DNA of 64,000 nucleotides from Streptomyces sp. NBC_01314 (GTDB taxonomy: Bacteria; Actinomycetota; Actinomycetes; Streptomycetales; Streptomycetaceae): NCBI RefSeq assembly GCF_041435215.1, contig NZ_CP108394.1, positions 6,324,001 to 6,388,000 on the forward strand, written 5' to 3'. The notes under the pieces are model-generated. The model was not told the origin of the DNA, did no database searches, and worked only from the letters and a program-made list of their open reading frames with translations. Both the position numbers and the translations under genes were made by a program. Below, piece by piece: positions 1 through 9,498 of this stretch. The first letter of the stretch is position 1; each line of letters starts with the position of its first letter.

Positions 1-2
1 AC

Positions 3-1379
3 CCGGAGACCGGGCTCGCGCGCCCGGACGCCGTGGTGGAGGGGCACCCGTGGCAGGAGCCCGAGGAGGTGTTCGTCGCCGCCGGCCGTACGGATCTGCA
101 CACCTCGATCGACACCGAGGGCCGTACCGGCGATCGCCGGGAGGACTTCGACTCCGTCTACGGCGACTGGGGCGCCCTGCGCGAGGCGGCGGCGCCCGGC
201 ATGGTGCCCGAGCGCATCGACACGGACGTACGGGCGGCCCTCGCCACGGCGGCGGACGACCCCACGAAGCTGTCCGACGCCGAGGCGCTGGCCCTGCTGC
301 ACGCGGACGGTCCGGCGCTGGACGCGCTGTGCGGGATCGCGGACGACGTGCGGAGGGCGGCCGTGGGTGACGACGTCACGTACATCGTCACGCGGAACAT
401 CAACTTCACGAACGTCTGCTACACCGGCTGCCGCTTCTGCGCCTTCGCGCAGCGCCGCACGGACGCCGACGCGTACACGCTCTCCCTCGACCAGGTCGCC
501 GACCGGGCCCAGCAGGCGTGGGACCTCGGCGCGGTCGAGGTCTGTATGCAGGGCGGCATCCACCCCGACCTGCCGGGGACGGCTTACTTCGACATCGCGA
601 AGGCGGTGAAGTCCCGTGTGCCCGGCATGCACGTGCACGCCTTCTCCCCGATGGAGGTGGTGAACGGCGCGACCCGGACCGGCATGTCGATCCGCGAGTG
701 GCTGACGGCCGCGAAGGAGGCGGGCCTCGACTCCGTCCCCGGCACGGCGGCGGAGATCCTGGACGACGAGGTCCGCTGGGTCCTGACCAAGGGCAAACTG
801 CCGACCGCCACCTGGATCGAGGTGATCTCCACCGCCCACGAGCTGGGCATCCGCTCCTCCTCGACGATGATGTACGGCCACGTCGACCAGCCCCGCCACT
901 GGCTGGGCCACCTCCGCACCCTCGCCGGCATCCAGCAGCGCACCGGCGGTTTCACGGAGTTCGTGACGCTCCCCTTCATCCACACCAACGCGCCGGTGTA
1001 CCTGGCCGGCATCTCCCGCCCCGGCCCGACGATGCGCGACAACCGCGCGGTCACCGCCATGGCCCGCCTCCTCCTCCACCCCCACATCCCCAACATCCAG
1101 ACCAGCTGGGTCAAGCTCGGCGCGGAGGGCGCGGCCGAAATGCTCCGCTCGGGCGCGAACGACCTGGGCGGCACCCTGATGGAGGAGACGATCTCCCGCA
1201 TGGCGGGCTCCTCCTACGGCTCCTACAAGTCGGTCAAGGACCTGATCGCGGTCGCCGAGGCGGCCGGCCGCCCGGCCAGGCCCCGTACGACGCTGTACGG
1301 CGAGGTCCCGGAGGAACGGCAACGGGCGGCGGCGGTGTCGGACGGGCATCTGCCGGAGCTGCTGCCTGTGCTGGACTGA
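3..1379 (+). CDS. fbiC: FO synthase (FbiC), C-terminal CofH part; 5' end outside window
   Basis: Makes the deazaflavin FO, precursor of cofactor F420, from a tyrosine-derived partner and a diaminouracil; cytoplasmic radical-SAM enzyme. The frame is open from the first bases of the window with no plausible start, so this is the last 458 residues of a protein that is usually about 850 residues when CofG and CofH are fused. The radical-SAM cysteines of the second module are in CYTGCRFC (codons at 417, 429 and 438), which should bind the 4Fe-4S cluster. Downstream motifs MQGGIHPDL and HAFSPMEV fit the CofH family. It is followed by a large hairpin at 1426-1482. The fusion to CofG is inferred from the linker-like leading residues; CofG itself lies outside. 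Confidence 0.92.
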   Translation, partial: PETGLARPDAVVEGHPWQEPEEVFVAAGRTDLHTSIDTEGRTGDRREDFDSVYGDWGALREAAAPGMVPERIDTDVRAALATAADDPTKLSDAEALALLHADGPALDALCGIADDVRRAAVGDDVTYIVTRNINFTNVCYTGCRFCAFAQRRTDADAYTLSLDQVADRAQQAWDLGAVEVCMQGGIHPDLPGTAYFDIAKAVKSRVPGMHVHAFSPMEVVNGATRTGMSIREWLTAAKEAGLDSVPGTAAEILDDEVRWVLTKGKLPTATWIEVISTAHELGIRSSSTMMYGHVDQPRHWLGHLRTLAGIQQRTGGFTEFVTLPFIHTNAPVYLAGISRPGPTMRDNRAVTAMARLLLHPHIPNIQTSWVKLGAEGAAEMLRSGANDLGGTLMEETISRMAGSSYGSYKSVKDLIAVAEAAGRPARPRTTLYGEVPEERQRAAAVSDGHLPELLPVLD

Positions 1380-1425
1380 CGGCTGCGGCGAGCGGGTCGG
1401 AAAACCCTTTCAGCGGTGTCCGTGC

Positions 1426-1482
1426 CCCCTGTGAGCCTCCTCCGGCCCGTGCGACCCACGGGCACGAGGAAGCTCACAGGGG
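1426..1482 (+). terminator. long hairpin downstream of fbiC
   Basis: Arms 1426-1442 and 1466-1482 pair with one mismatch, and an inner stem pairs 1445-1451 with 1457-1463. Starting 47 bases after the fbiC stop, it fits a strong intrinsic terminator of the GC-rich, U-poor streptomycete type. A short direct repeat of tcgaagggg follows at about 1492-1520. Confidence 0.55.
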
Positions 1483-1521
1483 AGGGGACAGTCGAAGGGG
1501 TCGAAGGGGTTAAAGGGGCTG

Positions 1522-1692
1522 CGGAGATCCGGCGGCCGTGCGCTGCTGGCGATGGGGTGTTCCGTGGCGGCCATGGTGGCGACCACGTCCTCAGTGGCGC
1601 ACGTGGCGGAGAACCTGCCGCCGAAGCAGCCGCTCGTGCAGGATCTGAAGACCGGCGACAAGGCGTGCGGGGCGGGGGAAGGCAAGGCGTTC
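1522..1692 (+). pseudogene. possible remnant of a small exported protein
   Basis: Between fbiC and the NTPase gene, one plus-strand frame with an ATG at 1552 reads like a signal peptide (MGCSVAAMVATTSSVAHVAE) followed by a short mature segment containing LKTGDKAC. The frame then runs without a stop into a shadow frame of the next gene. It resembles the start of a secreted repeat protein that lost its body, but this is weak: the composition could also be chance in GC-rich DNA. No other gene is visible in the 1380-1741 gap. Confidence 0.25.
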
Positions 1693-1741
1693 CGCCGATG
1701 GCGGAAAACCGTGGAGAACCGAGGACGGCCGGAGGATACGC

Positions 1742-4420
1742 ATGGGGCGCGCGCAGCCGCCGATTCCGACGATGCAGGAGCTGATCCGGCGGCGCACCCG
1801 CCAGGGCTTCGTCGGCCGGAACGCCGAACGGGCCGCGTTCCGCACCAACTTCGACCTGCCCATCGAGGACGAACGGCGCCGCTTCCTCTTCCACGCGCAC
1901 GGCAACGCCGGTATCGGAAAGACCTTCCTGGTCCGGGAGTTGGAGCAGATCGCCCAGGAGCGCGGGGCCCTCACCGCGTACGTCGACGACAGTGTCGGCA
2001 GCACGCCGGAGGCCATGGCCGTGATCGCGGACCGGTTCGCCCGGCAGGGGCGGCGGTTCAAGGAACTGGAACGGCTGCTCACCGCACACCGCGAGCGACG
2101 GTACGAGGCCGAACTGGCCGCCGTGGCCCTGTCCGAGCCGGAGGGGCAGCGGGAGGAGGCGGGGCAGCCGAGCGGCACCGGAGCCGCCGAGCCGTCGGCC
2201 GCGAGCATGGCCGCCGCGCGGGCGACGCTCGTCGCGCTCGGACTCGTCCCCGTGGTCGGCCCCTTCGCCGGCGCCGTCGATCCGGCCCAACTCGCCCGCC
2301 ACGCCGACCGGTGGCGGACGGGCCTCGGCTCACGTACGCGCGGCCAGGAGGACGCCGAACTGCTGCTGGCCCCCGAACTCGTGCTCACCCCCGCGCTGTT
2401 GGAGGAGCTGACCGGCGCGGCGGCCGAAGCGCCCTGGCTGGTCCTCTTCTTCGACACGTACGAGCGGACCGGCGCCTTCCTCGACCCGTGGCTGCACGAC
2501 ATCGTCTCCGGCGACCGCTACGGCCCCATCCCCGGCAACCTCGTTCTCGTGACGGCGGGGCAGCGCCCCTTCGACGCCGCCCGCTGGGGCGGCCTCACCG
2601 ACTTCGTCCTCGACCTCCCCCTGCGGCCCTTCACGGAGGTCGAGTCACGCGGCCTCCTCGCGGCCAAGGGCGTGCTCGCCGAGCCTGTCGTCGACGAAGT
2701 CCTGCGGCTCACCGGCGGGTTGCCCGTCCTGGTCTCCACCCTCGCCGAGGCCCGCCCCGCCGATCTCGACGACCTCGCCGACGCGGGCGACGCGAGCGCC
2801 ACGGCCGTGGAGCGCTTCCTGCGCTGGGAGGGGGACCCCGTACGGCGGGCCGCCGCGCTGACCTGCGCGTTGCCTCGGTGGCTGGACGCGGATGTGTTCC
2901 GCGTGGCCGTGTCCGACAGGGGCACGGGTACGGGCCCCGGTGCGGACCTCGGCGCGGGTACGGGTGCGAGTGCGGGTACGAGTGCGGACGCGGGCATCGG
3001 CGAGGTCCCCGAAGGGCTCTTTGCCTGGCTGCGCGCCCTGCCCTTCGTGACCGATCGCGGGGACCGGGTGGTGTTCCACGACGTCGTACGGGCGCCGATG
3101 GTGCGGTTGCAGCGGATGCGGTCGCCCCGGGGCTGGAGCGAGCGGCACCTGCGGCTGGCGGAGACGTTCGCCGGGTGGCGGGCGGAGGCCGAAGTGGGGC
3201 TGGAGAGGGAGGAGTTGTGGGGAGGGGCGCGGTGGCGGGAGCTACGGCTGGCCGAGGCGTACCACCGGCTGTGCGCGGGGGAGCGCGGGGCGCTCGCCGG
3301 GGTGCTGCGGGACGTCGTGGACGCGTGCGGGGAGGGCACGGCCGTGGCCCGGAGGTGGGCCGAGGCCCTGACGCAGGCGGGGCAGGACGCCGACGCCGAG
3401 GACGCGGGCCGCTGGGGGCGGGACCTGGTGGGCGCGCTGGAGCGGGGCGGTGTCCATGACGCGCTGGGGGTGCTGCTGCTCCGGGCCGGTCTCGACGCCC
3501 GGCGGGCCGCGTTCGCGCGGGCCCTGCGGGGGCGGGCGCTGCACCGGGACGGGGCGCACGAGCGGGCGGTGGCCGAGTACGACCAGGCCCTCGCCCTCGA
3601 CCCCGAGTCGGCCACGGCGTGGCAGGGCAGGGCGGTCGCACGGGCGCACGGCGGGGACTACGCCGCCGCCGTGGCCGACCTCGACCGGGCCGACGCGCTC
3701 GCCCCCGACGACACCACCACCCTCGTCCTGCGCGGCGACTACCACCGCCTCCTCGGCGACCCCGACGCGGCGGTCGCCGACCTGGACCGGGCGGTCGCCC
3801 TCGACCCCGTACGCCGCTCGACCTGGGCCTCGCGCGGTGCCGCCCGGCACGCGCAGGGCCGCCTCGACGAAGCCCTCGCGGACCTGGACCACGCCCTGGA
3901 ACTGGACGGGGAGTACGTCTGGGCCCTGGTGCGCCGGGCACGCGTACGGCGGTCCCGGGGCGAGCACGAGCGGCAGCTGGCCGACCTGCACCACGCCGTC
4001 GCCCTCGACCCGGACGCCCCCTGGGTCCGCTGCGAACGCGGCGACGCCCTGCGCGCCGCCGACCGCGACGAGGAGGCCCTCGCCGACTACGACCGGGCCG
4101 TCGAACTCAACCCCCTGTACGCCTCCGCGTACGCCAGCCGGGGCGTCACCCGTTTCAGGCTGGACCGCCACGACGAAGCCCTCACGGACCTCGACGCGGC
4201 GGTCGCCCTTCTCCCGGAGTACGCCTGGGCCCTGCGTCACCGAGCCGCGCTCCACCTCGAACGCGGCGACACCGAAAGGGCGTTGGCCGACGCGGGGCGG
4301 GCGCGGGCGCTGCGCCCCGACGACCCGTTGATCGCGGACGTGTACGACCGGGCCGACCGGGCCACGGAGGCGGCGGCGGCCCGTCCGGACCGCGCGGCCC
4401 GCCCCGACCGTCCGGAGTGA
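1742..4420 (+). CDS. STAND-type NTPase with C-terminal TPR array
   Basis: An 892-residue cytoplasmic ATPase. After a short N-terminal FVGRNAE segment comes a P-loop, GNAGIGKT, with the Walker lysine at residue 60. A Walker B-like strand LVLFFD sits near residue 239 and a sensor-like NLVLVTAGQ near 270, the arrangement seen in AAA/STAND switch ATPases. A glycine/alanine-rich insertion (about residues 395-420, GTGASAGT-type) separates this from a helical region. Residues of about 590-880 form eight or so TPRs, with recurring ALDLDP/A-L-x-L-D spacing of 34 residues. Start ATG follows GGAGGATACGC. The target is unknown; STAND proteins often sense ligands or phage proteins, but nothing here proves defence. 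The next gene is an ADP-ribosylglycohydrolase-fold protein on the same strand. Confidence 0.75.
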   Translation: MGRAQPPIPTMQELIRRRTRQGFVGRNAERAAFRTNFDLPIEDERRRFLFHAHGNAGIGKTFLVRELEQIAQERGALTAYVDDSVGSTPEAMAVIADRFARQGRRFKELERLLTAHRERRYEAELAAVALSEPEGQREEAGQPSGTGAAEPSAASMAAARATLVALGLVPVVGPFAGAVDPAQLARHADRWRTGLGSRTRGQEDAELLLAPELVLTPALLEELTGAAAEAPWLVLFFDTYERTGAFLDPWLHDIVSGDRYGPIPGNLVLVTAGQRPFDAARWGGLTDFVLDLPLRPFTEVESRGLLAAKGVLAEPVVDEVLRLTGGLPVLVSTLAEARPADLDDLADAGDASATAVERFLRWEGDPVRRAAALTCALPRWLDADVFRVAVSDRGTGTGPGADLGAGTGASAGTSADAGIGEVPEGLFAWLRALPFVTDRGDRVVFHDVVRAPMVRLQRMRSPRGWSERHLRLAETFAGWRAEAEVGLEREELWGGARWRELRLAEAYHRLCAGERGALAGVLRDVVDACGEGTAVARRWAEALTQAGQDADAEDAGRWGRDLVGALERGGVHDALGVLLLRAGLDARRAAFARALRGRALHRDGAHERAVAEYDQALALDPESATAWQGRAVARAHGGDYAAAVADLDRADALAPDDTTTLVLRGDYHRLLGDPDAAVADLDRAVALDPVRRSTWASRGAARHAQGRLDEALADLDHALELDGEYVWALVRRARVRRSRGEHERQLADLHHAVALDPDAPWVRCERGDALRAADRDEEALADYDRAVELNPLYASAYASRGVTRFRLDRHDEALTDLDAAVALLPEYAWALRHRAALHLERGDTERALADAGRARALRPDDPLIADVYDRADRATEAAAARPDRAARPDRPE

Positions 4421-4466
4421 ACCAGCGTGAACCGGCGTGAACGGGCGTGAACCGGCGTGAACGGAC
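4421..4466 (+). repeat. 10-bp tandem repeat gtgaaccggc
   Basis: About five imperfect copies of gtgaaccggc start immediately after the stop of the NTPase gene. The rest of the gap to 4717 contains a second cluster of gtac-centred short repeats (about 4650-4692) and no recognisable gene. Confidence 0.7.
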
Positions 4467-4717
4467 CGGCGACGGCTGTTGCGCCGGCGCACGGATTCTC
4501 CGAGAGTGGGACTCCGGTACGTCATCTGTTCACTTCTGATCGTTCCGCGCTCGGACCGAAATGACCGGTCGCGTATCAAGAGATGTTCAGCGCTCGCCGA
4601 GAGTCCTGAATCGACCATTCCTGTTCGATTACAGTGCTGGACTGTCGAGACGTACGGGCGTACGGATGTACTGACGTACTGACGTACGGGCCGGGCAAGG
4701 GCCGTGAGGAGGCCGGG

Positions 4718-5833
4718 GTGGGTGCGACAGCCGGTGCCGTCTGGGGGCGGGTCGAGCAGCAGGACTTCCGCAGCCGGGTGCGCGGAACGCTGCTGGGCGC
4801 GGCCGTCGGCGACGCGCTGGGCGCGCCGGTCGACCAGCTCACCCTGGCGCAGATCGGTGAGGCGTACGGCCCGGAGTGGCTGACCGATCTGGCCTCCGCC
4901 TACGGCAGACGGGGCGCGATCACCGACCTCACCCAGCTCACCCTGTTCACCGTGGACGGCCTGATCCGCGCCCAGGTCCGCCGCGACACCGGCGTGTGGC
5001 ACCCGCCGACCGATCTGCACCGGGCGTATGTGCGCTGGGCCGCGACCCAGCGGGACTGGGGCCCCGACGAACGCCGCAAGGACGACGGCTGGCTCGCCCG
5101 CGAGGAGTGGCTCTACGCCCGCCGCGACCCCTCCCTCATCTGCCTCCTCGGCTTCGCCGACGGGACCATGGGCACCCTCGACGCCCCCAAGAACCCCGGC
5201 GCGTCCGGAGCCGAGGCCGCCGCCCGCTCCGCCCCGTTCGGCCTTCTCGTCGGCTGGGAACCCCAGTTGGTCTTCCAGCTGGCCGTCGAGTGCGCGGCGC
5301 AGACCCACGGCGACCCCACCGCCTACCTGTCCGCCGGCTCCTACGCCGTCATCGTCCACGCCCTCGCGCGGGGCGAGAGCCTCGACGCCGCCGTCCAGAA
5401 GACCCTGGTGCTGCTGGCCGCCCGCCCCGGCCACCAGTCCGTCTCCGACGCCCTCCAGCAGGCCCTCGCCGCCGTACGCCAGGGCCCGCCGTCCCCGGCC
5501 GTGGTCGAGCAGATCGCCGGTGACGGCGCGGCTGCGGGCCTGCTCGCCGTCGCCGTGTACTGCACCCTGGTCGGCGAGGACGTACGCCACGGCCTGTGCC
5601 TCGCCGTCAACCACGGGGGCCCCTCGGGAGCCGCCGGTGCCCTGACGGGCGGCCTCCTCGGTGCCCTCCACGGCGAGACCGCCCTGCCGCCCGCCTGGCT
5701 CGCGGAACTGGAGGGCCGCCCCACGATCCTCGTCCTCGCCGACGACTTCGCCCTCGAAATGACCCAGGGCCCGTCCCTGCACGCCCCGGGCGGCGCGGTA
5801 CCGGGGTGGCTGACGCGGTATCCGCGGGCCTGA
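4718..5833 (+). CDS. ADP-ribosylglycohydrolase-fold protein, probable pseudoenzyme
   Basis: A 371-residue protein of the DraG/ADP-ribosylglycohydrolase superfamily, whose active members remove ADP-ribose using two Mg ions. The fold motifs are present: GDALGAPV near the N-terminus, TDLTQLTLFTVDGL, and NHGGPSGAAGALTGGLLGAL. Active enzymes carry TDDTQ and a GDSD(S/T)TG motif; here the second Asp of TDDTQ is Leu and the GDSD aspartates are replaced by GPSG, so the metal site looks dismantled. The open frame extends upstream to 4634, but GTG at 4718 with GAGGAGG about 7 bases before it is the better start. It may act as an ADP-ribose-binding or scaffold protein. The family assignment is firm; loss of activity is inferred. 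Confidence 0.85.
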   Translation: MGATAGAVWGRVEQQDFRSRVRGTLLGAAVGDALGAPVDQLTLAQIGEAYGPEWLTDLASAYGRRGAITDLTQLTLFTVDGLIRAQVRRDTGVWHPPTDLHRAYVRWAATQRDWGPDERRKDDGWLAREEWLYARRDPSLICLLGFADGTMGTLDAPKNPGASGAEAAARSAPFGLLVGWEPQLVFQLAVECAAQTHGDPTAYLSAGSYAVIVHALARGESLDAAVQKTLVLLAARPGHQSVSDALQQALAAVRQGPPSPAVVEQIAGDGAAAGLLAVAVYCTLVGEDVRHGLCLAVNHGGPSGAAGALTGGLLGALHGETALPPAWLAELEGRPTILVLADDFALEMTQGPSLHAPGGAVPGWLTRYPRA

Positions 5834-5867
5834 GGCGGGAGCGCCCCGGCAAGAGGCGAGGGATACC

Positions 5868-6323
5868 GTGCCGATCATGGTTGACCTGCACATACGCCCG
5901 GCCCTTTCGACGGATGTCGAGCCCATCGTCGAGCTGCGCGCCGTGGTCATGCGCCCGGACCTCGAACGTCTCGGCCGCTACGACCCCCACCGCGTCCGTC
6001 AACGCTTCCGAGACGCGTTCGACCCGGCCCACACCTGGATCATCGAGGTCAGCGGCGCCTTCGCCGGCTGTGTGGCCCTCCGCCCGACCGCCGAGGCCCA
6101 CTGGCTGGAGCACTTCTACCTCGCCCCGCATCTCCAGGGCACCGGCATCGGCACAGCCGTACTCCACGACCTCCTCGCCCGCTGCGACCACACCGGCACC
6201 CCGGTCCGCCTCAACGTCCTGCGGGGCAGCCCGGCCAGACGCCTCTACGAGCGCCACGGCTTCCGCCTGGACACCGAGGACCCGGTGGACGTGTTCATGG
6301 TGCGCACGCCGGGCGGCGAGTGA
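5868..6323 (+). CDS. GNAT family N-acetyltransferase
   Basis: A 151-residue acetyl-CoA-dependent acyltransferase. It begins LHIRPALSTDVEPIVELR, a typical GNAT beta1-alpha1. The acetyl-CoA pyrophosphate loop is seen as LQGTGIGTAVLHDL (the Q/RxxGxG/A motif), and the C-terminal LYERHGF segment is also characteristic. GTG at 5868 is chosen because aggcgaggg lies 5-6 bases upstream; the ATG at 5877 is the alternative. The substrate cannot be predicted. It follows the ADP-ribosylglycohydrolase-like gene by 34 bases and could be cotranscribed with it. Confidence 0.85.
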   Translation: MPIMVDLHIRPALSTDVEPIVELRAVVMRPDLERLGRYDPHRVRQRFRDAFDPAHTWIIEVSGAFAGCVALRPTAEAHWLEHFYLAPHLQGTGIGTAVLHDLLARCDHTGTPVRLNVLRGSPARRLYERHGFRLDTEDPVDVFMVRTPGGE

Positions 6324-6590
6324 GGCGGCGACCACGCCTCAGCGACCTGCCGAAACGCTCGTACCGAAGTCCTCATGCCGGGGGCACACCGGGGTTCACC
6401 GGGTTTCCTTCCCGACCGCACCAGGACCGCGCCCCCGCAGTACCTACCCGAGTGCGCCTGTCCGGCGTGACGGCGTCAGGTATGCGCCCTGCCCCGTGTC
6501 CGCGCGGGGGTCCAGGCTGGATCGCCTACGAGGGGTGGGGGCGTGGGCGAGTGGAAGAAGCGGGCGAGCAGGCGTCGTAGGAAGTGAGCG

Positions 6591-7460
6591 TCAGTCCTCC
6601 GGAGCGCGGAGCGTGCCGAGGATATGGGGCCAGGCGGTCGTGCCCAGGAGGGCGTCGGCTTCGGGGGTGCCGCCGTGCCGGAAGCGAGGGGATGCCGGGG
6701 TGGGGCGCTCGCCGGGAAGGCGGGGGCGGTGGCCGGCGCCGGAGTGAGCGATCAGGCGCACGCCCGCCCCGGCGGCGCGGCGGCGCTCCGCCAGTCGCTC
6801 GGCCCAGGGCAGGGACGGCCACATCGCGTCGTCGCCGCCCGCCACCAGCAGGAGATCGGCCCGAGCCCTGTCCACGGGGATCTCGGCCGGAGGGAGCAGT
6901 TCGGCGAACGTCCGCTCGCTGAGTTCGTACCACCCGCGGACGGCGACCGGGCTGCCGCCGCCCGACTCCGCGGGAGTCCAGGAATCGTCCAGCGGTACGA
7001 AGGGCAGGGGCCGTCCCCGCCAGGTCCAGGAGGACCGGTAGGGGCGATGCGCTCCATCCCGGCCCGGTCCCACGTTGCACCAGACCCGGGACGTGGGCGA
7101 CAGCGCGACGACGGCGTCCACACGTGGTTCGCGCACCGCCGTGAGCAGTGCCGCCTCGGCCCCCTTGGAGGCGCCCAGGATTCCGATGCGTGCCGCCCCG
7201 CGCGCCCGGAGGAGGTCGACGGCCGCGGTGAAGGTCTCCAGCGGAACCTCACAGATACCCGGCGGCTGCCCCGGCCCACCGAACCAGCGGATCGCCAGAG
7301 CCGTCATGCCCTCCCGGGCGAGAAGGCGCGCCCTCTCCCGCTCGACGCGCCCACTGGAACCCGCCAGGACCAGAACACCGGCACCGCCGCCACGCCTGGG
7401 AGCGACCAGGACGCCTTCCCAGGGATCGGTCACCTCGCGCTCGACGACATCGACACCCAC
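6591..7460 (-). CDS. alpha/beta hydrolase, BAAT/acyl-CoA thioester hydrolase C-terminal type
   Basis: A 289-residue cytoplasmic hydrolase. The nucleophile elbow is GASKG (Ser about 98), followed by GGDDAMWPS carrying the likely acid and SGAGHRP carrying the likely His, so the catalytic triad is complete. Bacterial members of this family (dienelactone hydrolase/BAAT-like) cleave esters or acyl-CoA thioesters; the substrate is unknown. The open frame extends far upstream only because it shadows the opposite gene; GTG at 7460 is preceded by GGGAGGGGGA and is the supported start. It is divergent from the CPT-like kinase with 84 bases between them, so both promoters must lie there. The 267 bases between the GNAT gene and this 3' end hold nothing recognisable. 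Confidence 0.8.
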   Translation of the reverse strand: MGVDVVEREVTDPWEGVLVAPRRGGGAGVLVLAGSSGRVERERARLLAREGMTALAIRWFGGPGQPPGICEVPLETFTAAVDLLRARGAARIGILGASKGAEAALLTAVREPRVDAVVALSPTSRVWCNVGPGRDGAHRPYRSSWTWRGRPLPFVPLDDSWTPAESGGGSPVAVRGWYELSERTFAELLPPAEIPVDRARADLLLVAGGDDAMWPSLPWAERLAERRRAAGAGVRLIAHSGAGHRPRLPGERPTPASPRFRHGGTPEADALLGTTAWPHILGTLRAPED

Positions 7461-7544
7461 GCGCTCCCCCTCCCACCCCGTCGCCCGCCGTATGTCCCCC
7501 GAAATGGGTTTCGTGCCGTGCGCGGGGCGCCCTACCGTAGCCCG

Positions 7545-8078
7545 GTGACCACTCAGATGATCATCCTCAACGGCGGCTCCAGCTCCGGGAAGTCCGGGAT
7601 CGTACGGTGCCTGCAGGCCGAACTGCCGGACCAATGGCTGGCGTTCGGGGCCGATTCCCTCATCGACGCGATGCCCGCGAGGATGCAGACGTCGGACGGC
7701 GGCATCGAGATCTCCGCCGACGGCCAGGTCGGCATCGGGGCGGACTTCCGCGTCCTGGAACAGGCCTGGGCGCAGGGCGTCGTGGCCATGGCCCGCGCGG
7801 GCGCCCGCATCATCATCGACGACATCTTCCTCGGCGGAGCGGCCTCCCAGCAGCGCTGGCAGAACATCCTCGCCGACCTGGACGTGCTCTGGGTCGGGGT
7901 CCGCTGCGACAGCGCCGTCGCCGCCGGCCGCGAGATCTCCCGGGGAGACCGAGTCCGGGGAATGGCCGCGGCCCAGGCGGGCCTCGTCCACGAGGGCGTG
8001 CACTACGACCTGGAGGTCGACACCACCCACAGCGAGTCCCTGACCTGCGCCCGCACGATCGCGGCCCACATCAGCTGA
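7545..8078 (+). CDS. chloramphenicol phosphotransferase-like protein (CPT family)
   Basis: A 177-residue P-loop kinase whose length and sequence follow Streptomyces venezuelae chloramphenicol 3-O-phosphotransferase (178 residues). Visible features: the Walker A loop GGSSSGKS with Lys16, the catalytic Asp37 in [12 protein letters not shown], the [11 protein letters not shown] strand, and the C-terminal EVDTTH motif. The real enzyme inactivates chloramphenicol by phosphorylating its primary hydroxyl. Many streptomycetes that make no chloramphenicol carry homologues, so resistance is plausible but not shown. The GTG at 7545 gives the family-length protein; no clear ribosome binding site precedes it, so it may be leaderless. 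The HxlR gene is convergent, one base away. Confidence 0.88.
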   Translation: MTTQMIILNGGSSSGKSGIVRCLQAELPDQWLAFGADSLIDAMPARMQTSDGGIEISADGQVGIGADFRVLEQAWAQGVVAMARAGARIIIDDIFLGGAASQQRWQNILADLDVLWVGVRCDSAVAAGREISRGDRVRGMAAAQAGLVHEGVHYDLEVDTTHSESLTCARTIAAHIS

Positions 8079-8079
8079 C

Positions 8080-8490
8080 CTACGGCGCGGGCCGGCCCGG
8101 TTCGGAGTCGTAGGTCTCGCGGGATCGCTGTACCTCCGGCAGGTGGGCGGTGGACCATTCGGCGAGGTGGGCGAAGAGGGGGGCGAGGCTGCGGCCGAGT
8201 TCGGTGATCTCGTACTCGACCCGGGGCGGGACCTCGGGGTGGTAGGTGCGGACGACGAGGCCGTCGCGTTCCAGTTGGCGCAGACGCTGGGTCAGGACCT
8301 TCGGCGTGATGCCGGAGACGAGGCGTTCCAGTTCGACGAAGCGCCGACGGCCGTGGGCGTGGAGGCTCCACAGGATCGGTGTGGTCCACCGGCTGAACAC
8401 GATGTCCACGACCGGGCTGATGGGACAGGCGAGCCGAGGGTCGGTCACCGTGGTCGCGGACGGTGCCCATGGGGCCGAGTCGCCGGTCAC
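8080..8490 (-). CDS. HxlR family winged-helix transcriptional regulator
   Basis: A 136-residue DNA-binding protein of the HxlR/DUF24 family. The core CPISPVVDIVFSRWTTPILW is followed by RFVELERLVSGITPKVLTQRLR (recognition helix region) and a wing ending in VEYEITELG. Members often sense electrophiles or oxidants and repress a divergent oxidoreductase, exactly the arrangement here with the NmrA-like gene. GTG at 8490 has AAGGGA 9 bases upstream; a GTG at 8517 is possible but its GAGG is only 3 bases away. The Cys in CPIS is a candidate redox sensor, as in some relatives. Confidence 0.87.
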   Translation of the reverse strand: MTGDSAPWAPSATTVTDPRLACPISPVVDIVFSRWTTPILWSLHAHGRRRFVELERLVSGITPKVLTQRLRQLERDGLVVRTYHPEVPPRVEYEITELGRSLAPLFAHLAEWSTAHLPEVQRSRETYDSEPGRPAP

Positions 8491-8524
8491 CCGTACACAT
8501 CCCTTCGGGGGAGTCACTTTCCTC

Positions 8525-8534
8525 TAGGTACCTA
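8525..8534. promoter_or_regulatory. palindrome in HxlR/oxidoreductase divergent promoter
   Basis: The perfect palindrome taggtaccta lies between the HxlR gene and the divergent NmrA-like gene. HxlR regulators commonly bind such sites in their own divergent promoter. It is a candidate operator; the assignment is inferred from position only. Confidence 0.4.
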
Positions 8535-8596
8535 CTGTATCGCCGCTGTTAGCGTCCCTCTCGTCCCAACAGCAGTGCAACAAAAGGGAGTTACGC

Positions 8597-9442
8597 ATGT
8601 ACGTCGTGACGGGGGCGACCGGCAACGTGGGCCGGGCGCTCGTACGGACACTCGTGGCGGCCGGTGAGCGGACGACCGCGACGTCGCGGAGCATCGCCGA
8701 AGCGGACGTGCCGGACGGCGTCCGGCACCGCCGGGCCGATCTGGCCGACGCGGAAAGTCTCCGTCCGGTGTTCGACGGCGCCACCGGTCTGTTCCTGCAG
8801 AACGGCGGACCGAGCGCGCATCTGCTCAGCCCTCAGGACATCCTCGGTGTCGCGAAGGCCGCCGGCGTCGAACGGGTCGTCCTGCTGTCCTCCCAGGGAA
8901 TCGCCACCCGGCCGGACTCGGCCTCCCACGGCGGCGTCGGACGCGCCATTGAGGACGCCGTACGGCAGTCGGGCCTGGCATGGACGATCCTGCGCCCCGG
9001 CGGCTTCCACTCCAACGCCTATGCCTGGGCCGAGTCGGTCCGCACCCGGCGGACCGTCACCGCTCCCTTCGGAGACACCGGCCTGCCGACCGTCGACCCC
9101 GCCGACATCGCCGAGGTCGCCGCGGTGGCGCTCCGCGAGGACGGCCACGGCGGCCGGTCCTACGAGCTGACCGGGCCGGCCCCCACCACGCCCCGGCAGC
9201 AGGCCGCGGCACTCGGCGACGCCCTCGGCGAACCCGTCCGCTTCGTCGAGCAGACCCGCGAGGAGGCCCGGGCCGCGATGCTGCGGTTCATGCCCGAGCC
9301 CGTCGTCGACACCACCCTCGACATCCTCGGCGCCCCGACCCCCGCGGAACGCCTCGTCAGCCCCGACGTCGCCCACCTCCTCGGCCGCCCGCCCCGCACC
9401 TTCGCCGCGTGGGCCCGGGAGCACGCCTCCCGCTTCCGGTAG
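8597..9442 (+). CDS. NmrA-like NAD(P)-binding oxidoreductase
   Basis: A 281-residue atypical short-chain dehydrogenase of the NmrA/quinone oxidoreductase 2 type. The N-terminal dinucleotide-binding motif is VTGATGNVGRAL, and VVLLSSQG and LAWTILRPGGF match the conserved core of the family. Such proteins bind NADPH and either reduce quinone-like electrophiles or act as redox sensors. ATG at 8597 is preceded by aagggag. Its divergent partner is an HxlR regulator, which probably controls it. A hairpin at 9499-9537 separates it from the convergent symporter gene. Confidence 0.87.
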   Translation: MYVVTGATGNVGRALVRTLVAAGERTTATSRSIAEADVPDGVRHRRADLADAESLRPVFDGATGLFLQNGGPSAHLLSPQDILGVAKAAGVERVVLLSSQGIATRPDSASHGGVGRAIEDAVRQSGLAWTILRPGGFHSNAYAWAESVRTRRTVTAPFGDTGLPTVDPADIAEVAAVALREDGHGGRSYELTGPAPTTPRQQAAALGDALGEPVRFVEQTREEARAAMLRFMPEPVVDTTLDILGAPTPAERLVSPDVAHLLGRPPRTFAAWAREHASRFR

Positions 9443-9498
9443 AGGCCCGGTCAGTCCCCGCTCCCAGCCCTCACCCGACAACCCCCGGCCAACAACCC

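Noticed and set aside
1552..3459. A long plus-strand frame (635 codons) across the NTPase gene
   Set aside because: It is Arg/Pro-rich shadow translation of the NTPase gene; it lacks family motifs and the NTPase frame has a good start and conserved motifs.
3600..4300. Possible CRISPR-like array in the TPR-coding region
   Set aside because: The periodicity is 102 bases (34 codons) of coding TPR repeats with no conserved direct repeat and spacer pattern.
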